The notes under the pieces are model-generated. The model made no database searches, had not been told where the DNA came from, and saw nothing but the letters and a program-made list of their open reading frames with translations. A stretch of 64,000 nt of DNA, taken from the NCBI RefSeq assembly GCF_963583255.1, contig NC_084811.1, positions 18,494,088 through 18,558,087 on the forward strand, in the 5' to 3' direction. Both the position numbers and the translations under genes were made by a program. The first letter of the stretch is position 1. Every line of letters begins with the position of its first letter. The DNA is from Pyrus communis (Eukaryota; Streptophyta; Magnoliopsida; Rosales; Rosaceae). Shown piece by piece: positions 44,970 through 56,974 of the stretch.

Positions 44970-46386
44970 AAATAATGCGATATGATGCACGCCTTATGGC
45001 GCAAGGTTTATCTCAAATCGTCATGTGATTGATAGCAGCATTATGAAATATGGTTAGTGTTTTCTCCATGGAGATATAAATATGAAGATTTACATGTAAG
45101 TTCTCGAAGAATTACATGGACTGGTTTAAATAGTTCCAAAACCACGGAACACCCTCTTAAACTTGTTTTGAGGAGTTCACTTATGGATTGAAAAATCTGA
45201 CGGATGTGGTATACCCATCTAAGTGATTATTTGATCAGTCAAGGATATGAATTATGCCCTTACGTGTTAAACTATGAAGTCTTATTCCAAATTGCTAGAG
45301 TTATAGTTTATGTTGTTAACACGAATCTCACTAAGACTCCAGAAGAGCTTGAGAAAACTACCTCTCACCTGAAGATGGAATTTGAGATGAAGGATCTTGG
45401 GAAACTCGTTTATGCCTTACCTGAAGTTGAAGCATTGTTCTGACGGTATTTTGGTCTATTAGTCGAACTGCACTACGAATGTGTCACCTTTGAGTATACC
45501 TTTGATCGTCCATACGTTATATGCAAATGAGACTCTTGAAGAGGTTATGGAATCCGAAATTCCATATCTAAGTTCAACTTTGCACTTCGTTGTACTTAGC
45601 TCATTATATTTAGACAGGGCATCTCCTTCGCTGTTGATCTTGGTAAAGATGCAACACCGCGCCTACACGCAACCACTAAATTGGTATTAAAGACGTAACC
45701 TGAAGGTACTATGAGGGCAAAACCCAACGCATCTCCAGCGGATCCAACCCCCTAATCCTCGAAATGATGCTTGCCTTGTTGTTATGCTAATGCAGGTTAC
45801 TTATCAAACCCGCACAAGGCAAAATCCCCAAATGGTTATGTCTTTACCTTGAGGGATATCGCAATATCTTGGAGGTCCACGATATGACTTTAGTTGTGAA
45901 ATCTTCGAATCGTTCCAAGACTCACCTCACTTCACTACACCACAAGTGAGACATGGTTAAGAGTTCTTGTTGAGCATATTTGAAGTACTTACTGTGTTTT
46001 CATCCATCGTTGAGTCCTGACGACTATCCATGAAGACTATGCTGCATGTATCCACCCGACCAAGACATGATACATCAATGAAGTCAACGCCAAGACATAT
46101 TGCGCCTACATCTACATCAACAAAGCATTAGGGATTGAAGTCATGCAAGTCGATCCCAGACAACATTGCCGACCTCTACACGATGTCACTGCCGAAGTCA
46201 ACCTTCCAGAAGCTTGTCCGAGGAATTGGTATGCTTAACTATTCATATGCAATGCTTGTAGTTCTCATTTGGAAGTTATATCAAACTCAGGGGGAGTATC
46301 CAAAAGTATACTCACTTGATATTAATGTACTCTTTTTCCCTATGATTAGGAGCATTTTTCCCACTAGGTTTTTGCTACCTAACTAG
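44970..46386 (+). pseudogene. Copia reverse transcriptase and RNase H remnants
   Basis: In succession: YDARLMAQGLSQ near 44980, a DINMKIYM-like stretch near 45080, MWYTHLSDYLISQGYELCP (45204), TPEELEKTTSHLKMEFEMKD then LGKL (45340-45400), LSNPHKAK-like and AISWR relics near 45800-45870, and the C-terminal end DNIADLYTMSLPKSTFQKLV then RGIGM (46150-46230). The YVDD box is altered to a YVVNT-type sequence near 45310. Confidence 0.8.
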
Positions 46387-46684
46387 GTTTTAACGAGGCA
46401 CCCATCTTGGGATGATCATACCCTTGAGAGCTCTTCTACTTACGTCCAAAAGATGTATAGTTTTGACTTAATGCAACTTCTCACTTTTCTCCTTAGACTA
46501 TGGGTTTTTCCCCACCATGGGTTTTACCACAACGAGGTTTTGTGAGTTTTACTTTTTATGCATTCTTCCGTTGATTTGAAACTCGCATTCACTCATTGCG
46601 CCGACGTATTCATCAAATGTACTTGCTTCATCACTGAAGACCTAATGTGCCATTTACTTGAGTATTTACACACTCAAGGGGGAG

Positions 46685-46951
46685 TGTTGCAGTCCTATTA
46701 GATTAGGAATGTGATTGTATAAATCCTTGTATATTTTGGAATATCTCTTATATTTCTATTAGGAGTAGATTACCTATTAAATATTGTAATCCTAAAGGGA
46801 AAGGTTTTACCTATCTTACTACTATAAATAAAAGCACAATGGAATAGAATAATAGACATCCTCAATTACACATCTCTCTCTTTCTCTCTATCTATGTCGC
46901 ACCCCTTTCTCTCTGGCCTCCATAATTGTTCAGTAAATTATGTCTACAACA
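46685..46951 (+). repeat. 3' LTR of the Copia element
   Basis: The sequence TGTTGCAGTCCTATTAG to GTCTACAACA follows the purine tract and contains TATAAATAAA-type promoter/polyadenylation sequence. It preserves the pre-Cassandra site that is occupied in the 5' LTR. Confidence 0.9.
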
Positions 46952-47099
46952 CATTTTAATTTTTTAATTTTTTAAGATAAGTGAGATTATAACGTGGATG
47001 GGAAAATAAGATAATTTGATGGCTCTAGTTTTTTTTTTTTTAATTGTTCATACAATAAAAATTGAAAGGAGTTTGACAGTGGCCCCGTCAAGCCCCAAA

Positions 47100-47214
47100 A
47101 GTAATCCGAAGCTAAGCGCTAGTTAGAAAAGCATTTTTCCAGTCTACTCGTCTTCTTGTATGAAGTCGGCTCCAGAGTTCCTCCATCGCTTCCAATTCCT
47201 CTTTTTTTCAGGTT

Positions 47215-47263
<49 letters not shown>

Positions 47264-49664
47264 AATTGGGTTAATTAGTTCATTTTGTCTCCACTATTTC
47301 CCCAAATTTCTGTATTTTGCATATTATCAAGCCCTTAAATTGTTCTCGTTCTTACTTGTTCCTGTTATGTTGGCTCACATAAGCATCCTGCTAATAAGTT
47401 CTTGATATTTCTGCAATGTTATTACATAATTGTACCGAACGTACTGTTTGGAAGACAATGTACACTATTGGTTCTGCAGATTTTCATGGTGGTTTGTGTT
47501 TCCATTGTCGAAATATAGTCTTTTAAGTCAAGGGATTCTATACTTATGGTGATTTACGACGAATTCGAGCCAAATGGGAGTGAAATTTAGTGAAGCCTCT
47601 TTCTTATTCAGTATCAACAGTATCAAATTTTGCTTCTTTTAGGCTACATAAGTTGTTATTGTTAAGCTACAAAATCGACATTACCCGGTAGAGATGTTAC
47701 CATAAAATAAAAATGTGAAATAGGGAAAAAAATCACTAAAATTCAGAATTTAACCAAAATGAAAGATGTAATCTTGCCAAGATTCTAATTGTTAATGCCA
47801 ACCTTCTTTGGATTTTGAACTCTGCTAGACATATTTGGCCCAAAAATTTCTTGTTGTGCCACACTGAATTTGGAACATTCAAGCAAGAATCAACTTGATC
47901 AGTAGTCCGGATTCATACCATTTTCCGGCACTTACATATATGTATAGAGTGTTAATTCTTTGTACTCTATGCAGACTTGTACTTTCTCACTTTGCACCGC
48001 AGGTATTGTAATATCTCCCGTTTTGGTGGTGTATATTATACTCTAGCTTTGTGTATACACAATTGACAATGCAATTATATTTTTTATTCTCCCAATTTAA
48101 TTTTTAACACTATTTCTTTAAAGGATATTTTTACTTGTTTTCATTGAGGTTTGAACTGTACACATGCATTGTGCAGGGGAGTGTGGATTGATTCGTACAA
48201 GTCAACACCCAATCAAGGATAACCAAAGGAAATGTAAATTCTTTCTCCTTCACTCTTTGTAACTCACAAAATTAACCTGGATAGTTTTCCCACATCTATA
48301 TGGATTTTTATTTGTTTCCATTTATGTTATTTCCTGGATTACCTGCAATTTCTACGGAGCGGTATTTAGTATCACACGATCATACAGTAACAGTAGTAGT
48401 AGACATATTCACCGTTTAATTTTTCCAAACCTGGAATGTGGTCTTCCAGCACAAGTGCTTTTTCGGAAAAGGAATATACCATAGATTAATATTATTGTTT
48501 TGTGTTTTAGAGAACGTTTATCCTTTAGTTCAGAAGTTAAATTAAACTATATCCCTCCCTAGTGTTGATCAACCGGATTTTGATGTTACTTCACCCTTAA
48601 AATGTCAACTTGCTTGGAAAGCACAAATTGCAAGATTCGTTTTTTTGTTTCTTAATATGTAAATTTTTAGGATTCGTTTTTTTATTCTTAAGATGTAAAT
48701 TTTTAGTTGCATAATTGCATTAACAGAGATTTTCATTCAATTCGTTGATACAATACTTTTGTTTTTCATTAATCATTTTGTCCTTCATTTGGGTAGTCCT
48801 TACCAAGTGTGGTGATTAATGGTTAGATTATCTTCTATTACTTATCTTGGTTTAAAATTCTATTTCAGAGCTATCACTTATTTGGAGTACATAGTTGGCC
48901 AATCTTTCATAAATTTTTTAACATGCTATTTAGAATTTTGTTTTTGTTTTGTTTTCAGTTTATTCTTTCTGCTCGTGTTCTTTCTCTTTTGTCAGTTTAT
49001 CTACATCTATTTTTTGGTTTATTAAGAATGTTTTATTTCTTAAAATTGAATTAGTTATTGAGGTATTGCTCTTGCGTGAATTTGTATTTCTAAATTTCTC
49101 CTTGCTTGTTAGTTTGCTTTAACATTTTAGGTATTGTATTTAATTTGTATTGATTGGGTATGGTTGTGGTATTTGGTTCAGCACTGTTATTTCCGTTCTC
49201 ATGTTTTTTTTTTTCGATTTTGTTGTTCCACAACAGTTTTACGGGTACTGTTATGTTGTGGTGAATAGATTGTATAATGTTGCATCCTAGTGCCAAGAAA
49301 ATATGGAAAACTCTTGGTTACAGTTGTTACAGTAGACTGCTTCAGAAGTATTATTGCATTAAGTTTACGATGGTTGCATTCAATTACATTGCATCCTATT
49401 TTTTTTGACAAATGATATGATAATTACACTAAATTCATCTAAACTACGGGGTGTGGGATTCGAATTTGGGTGTCGATGGTGGAGCATACTGCCCTAGCCA
49501 ACTTGGTTAAACCCATGTCTGCCAATTACATTGTGTTTGGTTTGTCATTTGATAGGACTCATAGGAGTACTTGTTAACGTAGTGGTTTAACATTTGATTT
49601 TGTTGAGGAGCTTGATATTTACTATGGAACCGTTACTTTTAGTTATATGGTAGTTGTAGTTACT

Positions 49665-49707
<43 letters not shown>

Positions 49708-49750
49708 TTATACTTACTGTTTATCTCTGGCTTTCCTTTTTGCATGTAGA
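47100..49750 (+). promoter_or_regulatory. Likely promoter, 5' UTR exons and introns of the MULE-derived gene
   Basis: A CT microsatellite (47219-47261) lies in a pyrimidine-rich leader, a common plant promoter/5' UTR feature. A candidate untranslated exon lies at about 48177-48231 (after TGTGCAG, before a GTAAATTC donor) and an acceptor TGCATGTAG sits just before the coding exon at 49750. A poly-T run of about 40 bases (49666-49706) precedes that acceptor. Splicing is inferred from motifs only. No other gene was recognised here. Confidence 0.4.
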
Positions 49751-49753
49751 GGA

Positions 49754-52415
49754 ATGGAGAGTGCTAGAATAGCAATGTGTAGTTATCGTGCAGTTACTGT
49801 TGTCATTGCTTTGTTGGAACACAGTAAATATGCAGATATCTGTAAAGAGATATGTTTAAGGTTTAAACAACTGACAGTAGGGAGTTTTGAGCTGACATAT
49901 TCTCTTCCTGAGCATCCTAATTGCTTGCTGCAATCAGATATGGATGTGCATTTGATGCTTATGTGTTTATCTATGTTGAAGAGAAGTTTTGTTGACATTT
50001 CGGTCAAGGATCTTGTAAGTTCAAATAATGAGGATGCCAATATTGCAGCGCCTAATCCTCCACCTCAGTGTCGTGCTGTTTGTAATTATGCAGCTTCTGA
50101 TCAGACACCTCATAGTCATAGTCATGCAGTTTCTAATCATGCAGCGTCTGATCATGATGCAACTAATCATGCAACACCTGATCATCTAGCTTCTGATCAG
50201 GCAGCGTCTAATCATGCAACGCCTGGAGCACCTAATGATACTACACCTAGAGCTCCGAATCGTACATTGTCTTATGATGCAACATCTAATCGGGCAGCTT
50301 CTAATAATGCAACATCTAGTGATGCAACTTCTAATCATGCAGCTTCTCACCATGCAGCATTTATTGATGTAATATCTAACCATGATGCGTCCAATCATGA
50401 AGTATCCAATCATGTAGCGTTTGATGATGTGATATCTAATCATGCATCGTGTGATGATGTAATATCTAATCATTTAGCATCTTCATCATGCATGTTAGAT
50501 AGCATCTCCAGATTTCAGGAAAGTGATACACACTTGTCTCAGGGTTGGAAGGAATACGTTGATCATGTAGGCCAGAAGTTTGAAGGGGGTGCAAATGGAT
50601 TTCGTACGAAGTTGTGTATGTATGCCTTTGCGATGGGATTTCGTTTTGCTTATGTAAAGAATGATAAGGACCGTGTTATTGCTGAATGTTTTAAGAAGAT
50701 TTCAGATGGCTGTAATTGGCGTGTATATGCTTCAGGTTGTCGGTTGAATGGTTTTTTCTACATAAAGACTCTAAATAATGTTCACACTTGCACGGGTGTT
50801 AACCGTGAGGAGAAAAGTAAGATGATGAATGCAAAGATCGTATCTTCTATTTTGGTGGATCAAATCCGGGGGAAACCGTCTATTAAGCCAGTAGATATTG
50901 TCAAGGATTTTAAGCAGAATTATGGTCTTGATATCCCTTACCATACTGCATGGTACGCAAAAGAAATGGCTAAGAGTGAAGTTCATGGTGATGAATCCTC
51001 ATCGTATAGTCGATTGGTTGGTTATAATAATGTTTTAATGTCAAGTAATCCCGGGTCGCATTGTGTCTTGGATTGTGATCCCGAGACTTCTCGCTTTCGG
51101 AGATTGTTTATTTGTTATGGTGCTTGCATTGAAGGTTTTCAGTGGTGCAGACCGTTGTTGTTCATAGATGTGACTGTTCTAGAAAGTAAGCATGAAGGCC
51201 AACTAATTGGTGCCACCGGGAAGAATGGAAATCAAGGTATAAGTTTAAGTGATTGTTGATATGTATCTGTGAAATGAAGAAAGGCACTTTCATGGAGCTA
51301 TTAGTAAAACTGGTTGACAATTACATCTATATGTTGTATTTATTGGTGATTGACATTATGTTAAATGTATTTGTCAGCAACTATCTTTAAAAATATTAGA
51401 TTACTCATCATCAATTCTGTTTTTATGTTATTCGTTTGCAGGATCGTTCCCCTTTGCATTTGCTATTGTGGACTCAGAAAATGAGGAAAATTGGAGCTGG
51501 TTCTTTGAAAATTTAGCTAAAGTTTTGACCCCACAAGGTAGGACAATTACATTTGTATCTGATCAGAACAAAGGTCTCGTTGAAGCTGTTTCAAACATAT
51601 TTCCAACATCCCATCATGCATTTTGCTTGCAAAATTTGAAACAGAACCTTTTATCTAAATTTCCATCTACTTATGGTAAATTTTTGCGGGATCGAATTGT
51701 TGATCTTTTTTCAAAATGCGCTCATGCTCCCACTAAATCTGCTTTTGAGGTTAATTTGAGAAATTTGAGACATGAGGGTGGTGCTCCTATTATGACCTTT
51801 CTCGAGGATCTTCCCAAGGAGAAGTGGTCATATGCCTACTTTAAGGGTAATCAATATGGTGAAACATGCAACAATGTTTCAGAAACATTTAATTCTTGGA
51901 TTTTGGAGCTATGTGGCTTGCCCATCTTTCATATGGTTGATGGCATCAGGATTAAACTCATGAGAATGATGGCTGAGTTGAGTCGTGAAGCAGAGCAATG
52001 GTCTTCTGTTCTATGCCCTGAGATGGAGAAAACCTTGAACGAAATATTGATGCTTGGTAGGAATTGGAATGTCAGTCGTTCTACTGCTTCTGTGTATGAG
52101 GTGCATGCTGATTATTCTGTTATGGTTGATCTGCATAATCGTCTGTGCACCTGTCATGAGTGGCAAATTAAAGGCTTTCCATGTGTTCATGCACTTGTTG
52201 CTGTACAAAAACATTCTGGTAGCATTTATGAATATATTGATGACCTCTTCACGTCAAGCTACTTTAGAAGTTCATACGGGTTTCGTATCTCTCCTGTACC
52301 TGACACTAAGAACGTGATGGATGATGGTTCAGAAGATGTTATCATGCCTCCACCTACTAAGAAGAGACGAGGTAGACCAAGGACTAAAATGCCAAAATCT
52401 CTTGGTGAAGTTTAA
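49754..52415 (+). CDS. MULE transposase-derived protein (PB1-like, MULE core, SWIM finger), two coding exons
   Basis: Exon 1 is 49754-51236 and exon 2 51442-52415, joined in phase 1 (CAAG/GTATAAG donor, TTTGCAG acceptor). This gives 818 residues with no internal stop. The N-terminus (1-90) looks PB1-like. Residues about 110-240 are a degenerate 5-residue repeat. The Mutator DNA-binding region follows (FAYVKNDKDRVIAEC, WRVYASGC, HTCTG). The MULE core has D472 in FIDVTVL, D535 in FVSDQNKGL and E642 in NNVSETFNSW as catalytic candidates. The SWIM finger is C730, C732, C742, H744. KKRRGRPR (801-808) resembles an AT-hook/NLS. The single intron, intact frame and lack of obvious TIRs suggest either a young MULE or a domesticated MUSTANG-like gene acting in the nucleus. 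Confidence 0.85.
50085..50490 (+). repeat. Coding minisatellite, 15-bp unit (Ser-Asn-His-Ala-Ala type)
   Basis: The DNA unit TCTAATCATGCAGCT is repeated about two dozen times with drift inside exon 1 of the MULE-derived gene, giving a low-complexity linker between the PB1-like and DNA-binding regions. The opposite strand stays open across it, which is a by-product of the repeat. Confidence 0.85.
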
Positions 52416-54021
52416 AAGGTTAGTAAATGTGGTTCTGCTGGAGTACATAAGAAGTGTGTCACAAATATAGTGGTTTATATTTTCATGTTTTTATTGAGGA
52501 AACTGTCGTGCTATATTACTTTCTTTACTAGCTGTCAATCAAATACAAGATATTGTGCAACACAATTAAAAGGTAGCACAAAAATGAAGAGCCACAAAGA
52601 TAAGAGAACTTTACGTGATATACTCTTGTATCATACATAAACAATATAACAAACTATTCTCTGCATACTTGTCTTACGACTTGATCTTTTTCTTTGTGGA
52701 ACCAAAACAGGGGTAAATTAATTGTTTTGGCTGCTGAATGAAGATAATAGCTTTTGGAGAACACAGGATGAACTGAGTTTACCGAATCGTGTAAATTTTA
52801 AGAATAACTAAAGGATTTTTTTCAGTAAAGTAATCAATTTAGAAACAGAAAAGTAAGGACTCTTCGAGCTCTCTCTTCTTGCAACCCTCAACAATATCCT
52901 TCAGTGATAATATTTTCCAACAAACCAGGTAGATGTGCTATACTAATCTCCTTCTTTACTTCTTAGATCTATATAGTTAGATTCATTCTGGATCTGACAT
53001 TTTGTTTATTTATTTAGGTGTATTGATTGATTAAATCAGGTCTCTCTGACTCTCTCCTAGTCTGGTTTTATTTCTTTTTTTTTTGAAATATTTTGTGAAT
53101 AATAACTCGAAATTAGGTTGAATGTATCGTATTTGTTAATTCTTTAGGATTCAATTTCTCACAGATCTTTGTTTCATTTCCGGTGATAGGAGCCATATAT
53201 ATATTTGTACCCCTTGTTTTGTTTGCTGAGAAAATGAAGGAGAATAAGAACAAAACTATGGCCTTATGATATTTATTCGTTTTGTTTCCTGTGTGAATGG
53301 ACCTTTTTAGTTCATCCACGCCCTAAAGTTTGTCCTTGTCAGTCAAATGGAGTATGTATTTTTTCAAGTTTCTGAGATAAGAAATATGGATCATGGATCT
53401 GTTTAGTCGTACACCTGATGCTATGCTTATAAGTCGGGTTAGTGTTCGTTAAGGGGAATTGGATGATAAGTCAGGTTTGTTGAGGGTATCAAATGAAATA
53501 CTTGTGGCATAATTCTTCATATATGTACATTGTTCGATTGATCTGTTAATCACATTCCTTGCTTTCTTCCTGCCAGGTGGGATAAATATTCAAATAATGT
53601 GCTGGGACTTGAATAAACTCGAAGCTTAGAAGTTTTCGTCTTGTTGGATGGATGGTATGTAAATTGTATTTTTCGTTATTCTCATAATCAATTAGAACGC
53701 ATTGGGGGTCGATTTGGTTTTATGGCGGGTGCAGTACATCCAAGGTAAGATTGAATTCATTCTGTTCGTATTGCTGTAGGTTCCCAGATCCTTCGGAATC
53801 TCATAAACTAGTATTTCAGAACTTGACTTGAGATGGATAGTGTTCATGTTATATTAGCTTTCAACAATCTGGATTTTACCAATTTCGTTGTTGGGGTCAT
53901 GAACCAGAATGGAGTTTTTCTTTTCCTTTTGATTTTCTGTGACTTGTTTATAGCTATATTTGGAAGCTCTCAGAATCTTATTTTAGCAGAATCTCCCACA
54001 TTTCTTTTGTTTCGGTACTCT
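52416..54021 (+). other. 3' flank of the MULE-derived gene
   Basis: A GTTAGTAAATG donor-like site directly follows the stop codon, and an acceptor-like TTCCTGCCAG lies at about 53577, so the 3' UTR may be spliced. No further coding sequence was recognised. Confidence 0.35.
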
Positions 54022-54330
54022 CATAAACACATAGAAGCCTTTGTGTGAATGTCAGCAAGTTGATTTTGACTGGGAACATACTGAACTTGTGGAAGATGAG
54101 CATGAACCAATTCACAAATGTAGTGGTAATCAATTTCCACATGTTTAGTACGATCATGGAAAACTGGATTTGATGCCGGGGAAATCATAAGACACATTGT
54201 CACCCCACATAGTAGGAACTTTGGATAAAGGAAATCCAATGTCTCTGAAGATTTAACGAATCCAGGTGATTTCAGCTGCATTATGAGCTAATAATCGATA
54301 TTCTGCCTCAATGGAGGATCGAGTAACTGT
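54022..54330 (-). pseudogene. Copia RNase H fragment
   Basis: On the minus strand, a RSSIEAEYRLLAHNAAEITW stretch (from about 54325) and, in another frame, ASNPVFHDRTKHVEIDYHYI, then VQYVPSQNQLADIHTKA (54281-54021) are C-terminal Copia RNase H motifs. One frameshift separates them. No LTR was identified next to it. Confidence 0.8.
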
Positions 54331-54344
54331 AGTTTGTTTTTTTT

Positions 54345-55905
54345 TACATGATAATATATTGTTGGATCAAGACGTCATGTAACAGTGAACACTAGTTGAG
54401 GATTGGAAGAGCAGGAGAGTAGCAATTCCGCTGTTGCGGATTCTAAACAATTGACGTGTCCGCCAGATCAGTTCTTAGTGTTGTCCAACACTCATACACG
54501 TGTCATGTATACATTTCCACATATCTGTGCCATATTTGGAAGGTTATAACTGAACCAAGATAAAAGCAATGAGTTCATCTATTTACATGAACTCATTTTA
54601 GATGAAGTCATTGCCTTTTTAGATAATCTTTGATCATACTTTAGCCGGAGAGCTTTGTGCTCGAAACATCTGAATTCCACAATGAAGATGCTAGCAACCA
54701 TTTTACTTGGATCTTATCGTTTTATTTTTTTGGTTCTCATTTTTACTTTGTAGTGTTATTTGATGATCGAAATCGTTTACTTTCTAAATCATCCTTTATC
54801 AATTATGTTAATCACTAGATCAAAAATCAATTAACCATTCAATTAACTTGGTTAGAAAACATGATTCGTTTATTTATTAAATAACCGTTTGAAGACTAAA
54901 TGATTTTAAATTTAATTAATTTTTTGCAAAAACGATATTTTAAGGGTGACTTATAAAAAAAAGGGTTCAAATTATCACATGACATTGCAAGATAAGGAAG
55001 AGACCCCCCAATAATATCATCATGTTCCTTTTCTATATATATAGAAATTGATTTAATGATGCTGACTTTCGTGCTTTGGTGGGTCTCCGAGATCCTTTCA
55101 ATGACCTATGTTGTTGTGTGAAAAAAATAAAGGGTGAAGGTCCAAATAAAAAAGTTGATAGCTGTCACATCCTGGCCCAGGTCCCACTACATTCCGGGCT
55201 CGACTCCATCGTAATACGATATTATCCTCTTTGGGCCCCTACCACACCCTCACGGTTTTATTTCTGGGAACTCACATGAGAACTTCCCAGTGGATCACCC
55301 ATCCTGGGATTGCTCTCAAGGGAACTCGCTTAATTATTGAGTTCATACGGAACTCGAAGCCGGTGAGCTCCCAAAAGGCTTTGTGCTAGGTAGAGATGGA
55401 ATATACATATAAGGCTTACAGGATCCACTCCCATAAACGATATGGGATGTTACAAAAGCGTTCCGCATTCAGTAAACTGTAAATTCAATTTCTAATTCAT
55501 CCAAGTTAATTTACAATATATACCAGACACAATGGTTAGGACACAACGATGAATGTTGTTGCATTTTATAGGTTACTAAATAAGTATAGTTTATAACACC
55601 ATCAAGTGGAATTTATTTCTTGTGTTGGCATTCACATCCCCCTCACAAAATAATAGTGACTAAATTAAGTATAATATTATAACAATCCTACTCTGTTGTT
55701 GTCATCTTGTGTTTGTCGATACAAGAATATGCGTGATCATTGCTGACTGCTAAACTTTTGTGGCTTATGAATTACCTAATACGTCAATACCCACAATCGC
55801 CAATGCATCAAATTACTGCTGAATATTTGAGATATATACATTGATGCATTCTATATCATCTTGATCTTCTATATTTTAATTCATCATAAATAAATTATCA
55901 TTGCG
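54345..55905 (+). repeat. Paralogous segment A (partner 60283-62345)
   Basis: Long collinear similarity to segment B: TTGAGGATTGGAAGAGC, CACGTGTC...CATTTCCACATATCT, GAGTTCATCTATTT, GGTTTGTGCTCGAAA-like, TCATCCAAGTTAATTTACAA, TTGTGTTGGCATTCACATCC, TTATGAATTACCTAATACGT. It carries a solo Cassandra LTR absent from B. It could be a segmental duplication or two copies of one dispersed element. Confidence 0.75.
55163..55454 (-). mobile_element. Solo Cassandra LTR, diverged
   Basis: A single LTR (TGTCACATCC to GGGATGTTACA) with flanks ATAGC and AAAGC (four of five matching). It has several small indels and many substitutions, including a disrupted 5S-like segment (TTAATTATTGAGTTC in place of the usual TTAACTTCGGAGTTC). 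It is the oldest Cassandra copy in the window by eye. Confidence 0.85.
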
Positions 55906-55997
55906 AAAAAATAAACAAATCTAAAATTATTAAAACATTCATACAAAATGGAGAAATTAAATGTATGATGTTATGCAAATAACATTAAAATGACTAC

Positions 55998-56935
55998 TGA
56001 CACACCCCGACCGAGATCAGGGCATGCTGGCCGTCACGTGGAAGTGACGTAACCATGTGCACAGTGCGGAAGCTACGAAATAATAATAAAAGTACGAATA
56101 AAAACAAACCTAGCTATACACAAAGTAAATAACATACATGTGCAAGCGTAAGTGTGAAAAAACAAAGTTCAGAGCACGAAAGACCTAGTGCAGTCCGGGA
56201 GAAACAACACTAAATAAACACACCCAAAGGTAGTCCTACACTGGTGATAATCTGTTAGATAAGCCGAGAAAATCCTCTGGGGAGCCACCAAAAGTGCTAG
56301 CCAACTATAACCTAGAGGGACGCAAAACAGAAAGCGTGAGTGGGCAAAAACAAAGCTTTTCAAAAATCATTTCATAAACAAAGTTCTAACCCCTCACCGT
56401 AAAACCTGTATACTTCCCAGAAAATATAATATATACATATATATAAATCATGTCAGAAATATGCCATGCTAAATGCCTCAAAATAAGATGTAAGTACTCA
56501 GGTAATGCCAATTCATGCCATGTAATCTGTTAGCCGGAGTCACCTAACGTGACATGTACAGCTAAAACTAGAGCTCAAATCTGCATCTCACTAACTACAC
56601 CTGCACATGAGTCGGAACTACCTAAAGTGGTCTGTACGACAGGACTAGGTGTAAAATAAGTACGATCACGTGAAGACTGGGCGATTAATCGCGGGTCACC
56701 TACGAGTTGGAACCACCTAAAGTGGTTTGTACGACAGGACTGTGCACCTAACTTGGATCCAAGATGAGCGTGTGGTGCGGGAGGTGAACATCACGTAAAG
56801 GACTGTGCCCAACTCTGGACGGGAGCATTAACACCGGGGGTGCATGTTATGAGCTCTCTATGCATCTCAAATCACTACTAAATATAAACATAAACCATAA
56901 CTTACCTGACACTTACCTGTGCGTCCGCAGCACCA

Positions 56936-56974
<39 letters not shown>

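Larger units (their letters stand above)
39901..46951 (+). mobile_element. Copia retrotransposon, both LTRs present, coding decayed
   Basis: The 5' LTR (39901-41165, 267 bp once the Cassandra insertion is removed) and the 3' LTR (46685-46951, 267 bp) are flanked by CATTT (39896-39900; 46952-46956). The PBS-like TTATTAGCACGCTC follows the 5' LTR and the purine tract AAGGGGGAG precedes the 3' LTR. The interior shows gag-like, integrase, reverse transcriptase and RNase H relics in order, all with stops and shifts. The inverted copy at 7191-11157 is the same family. Confidence 0.9.

Noticed and set aside
50186..50473. 95-codon minus-strand frame rich in Ile/Arg/Cys
   Set aside because: Shadow of the 15-bp coding repeat of the MULE-derived gene.
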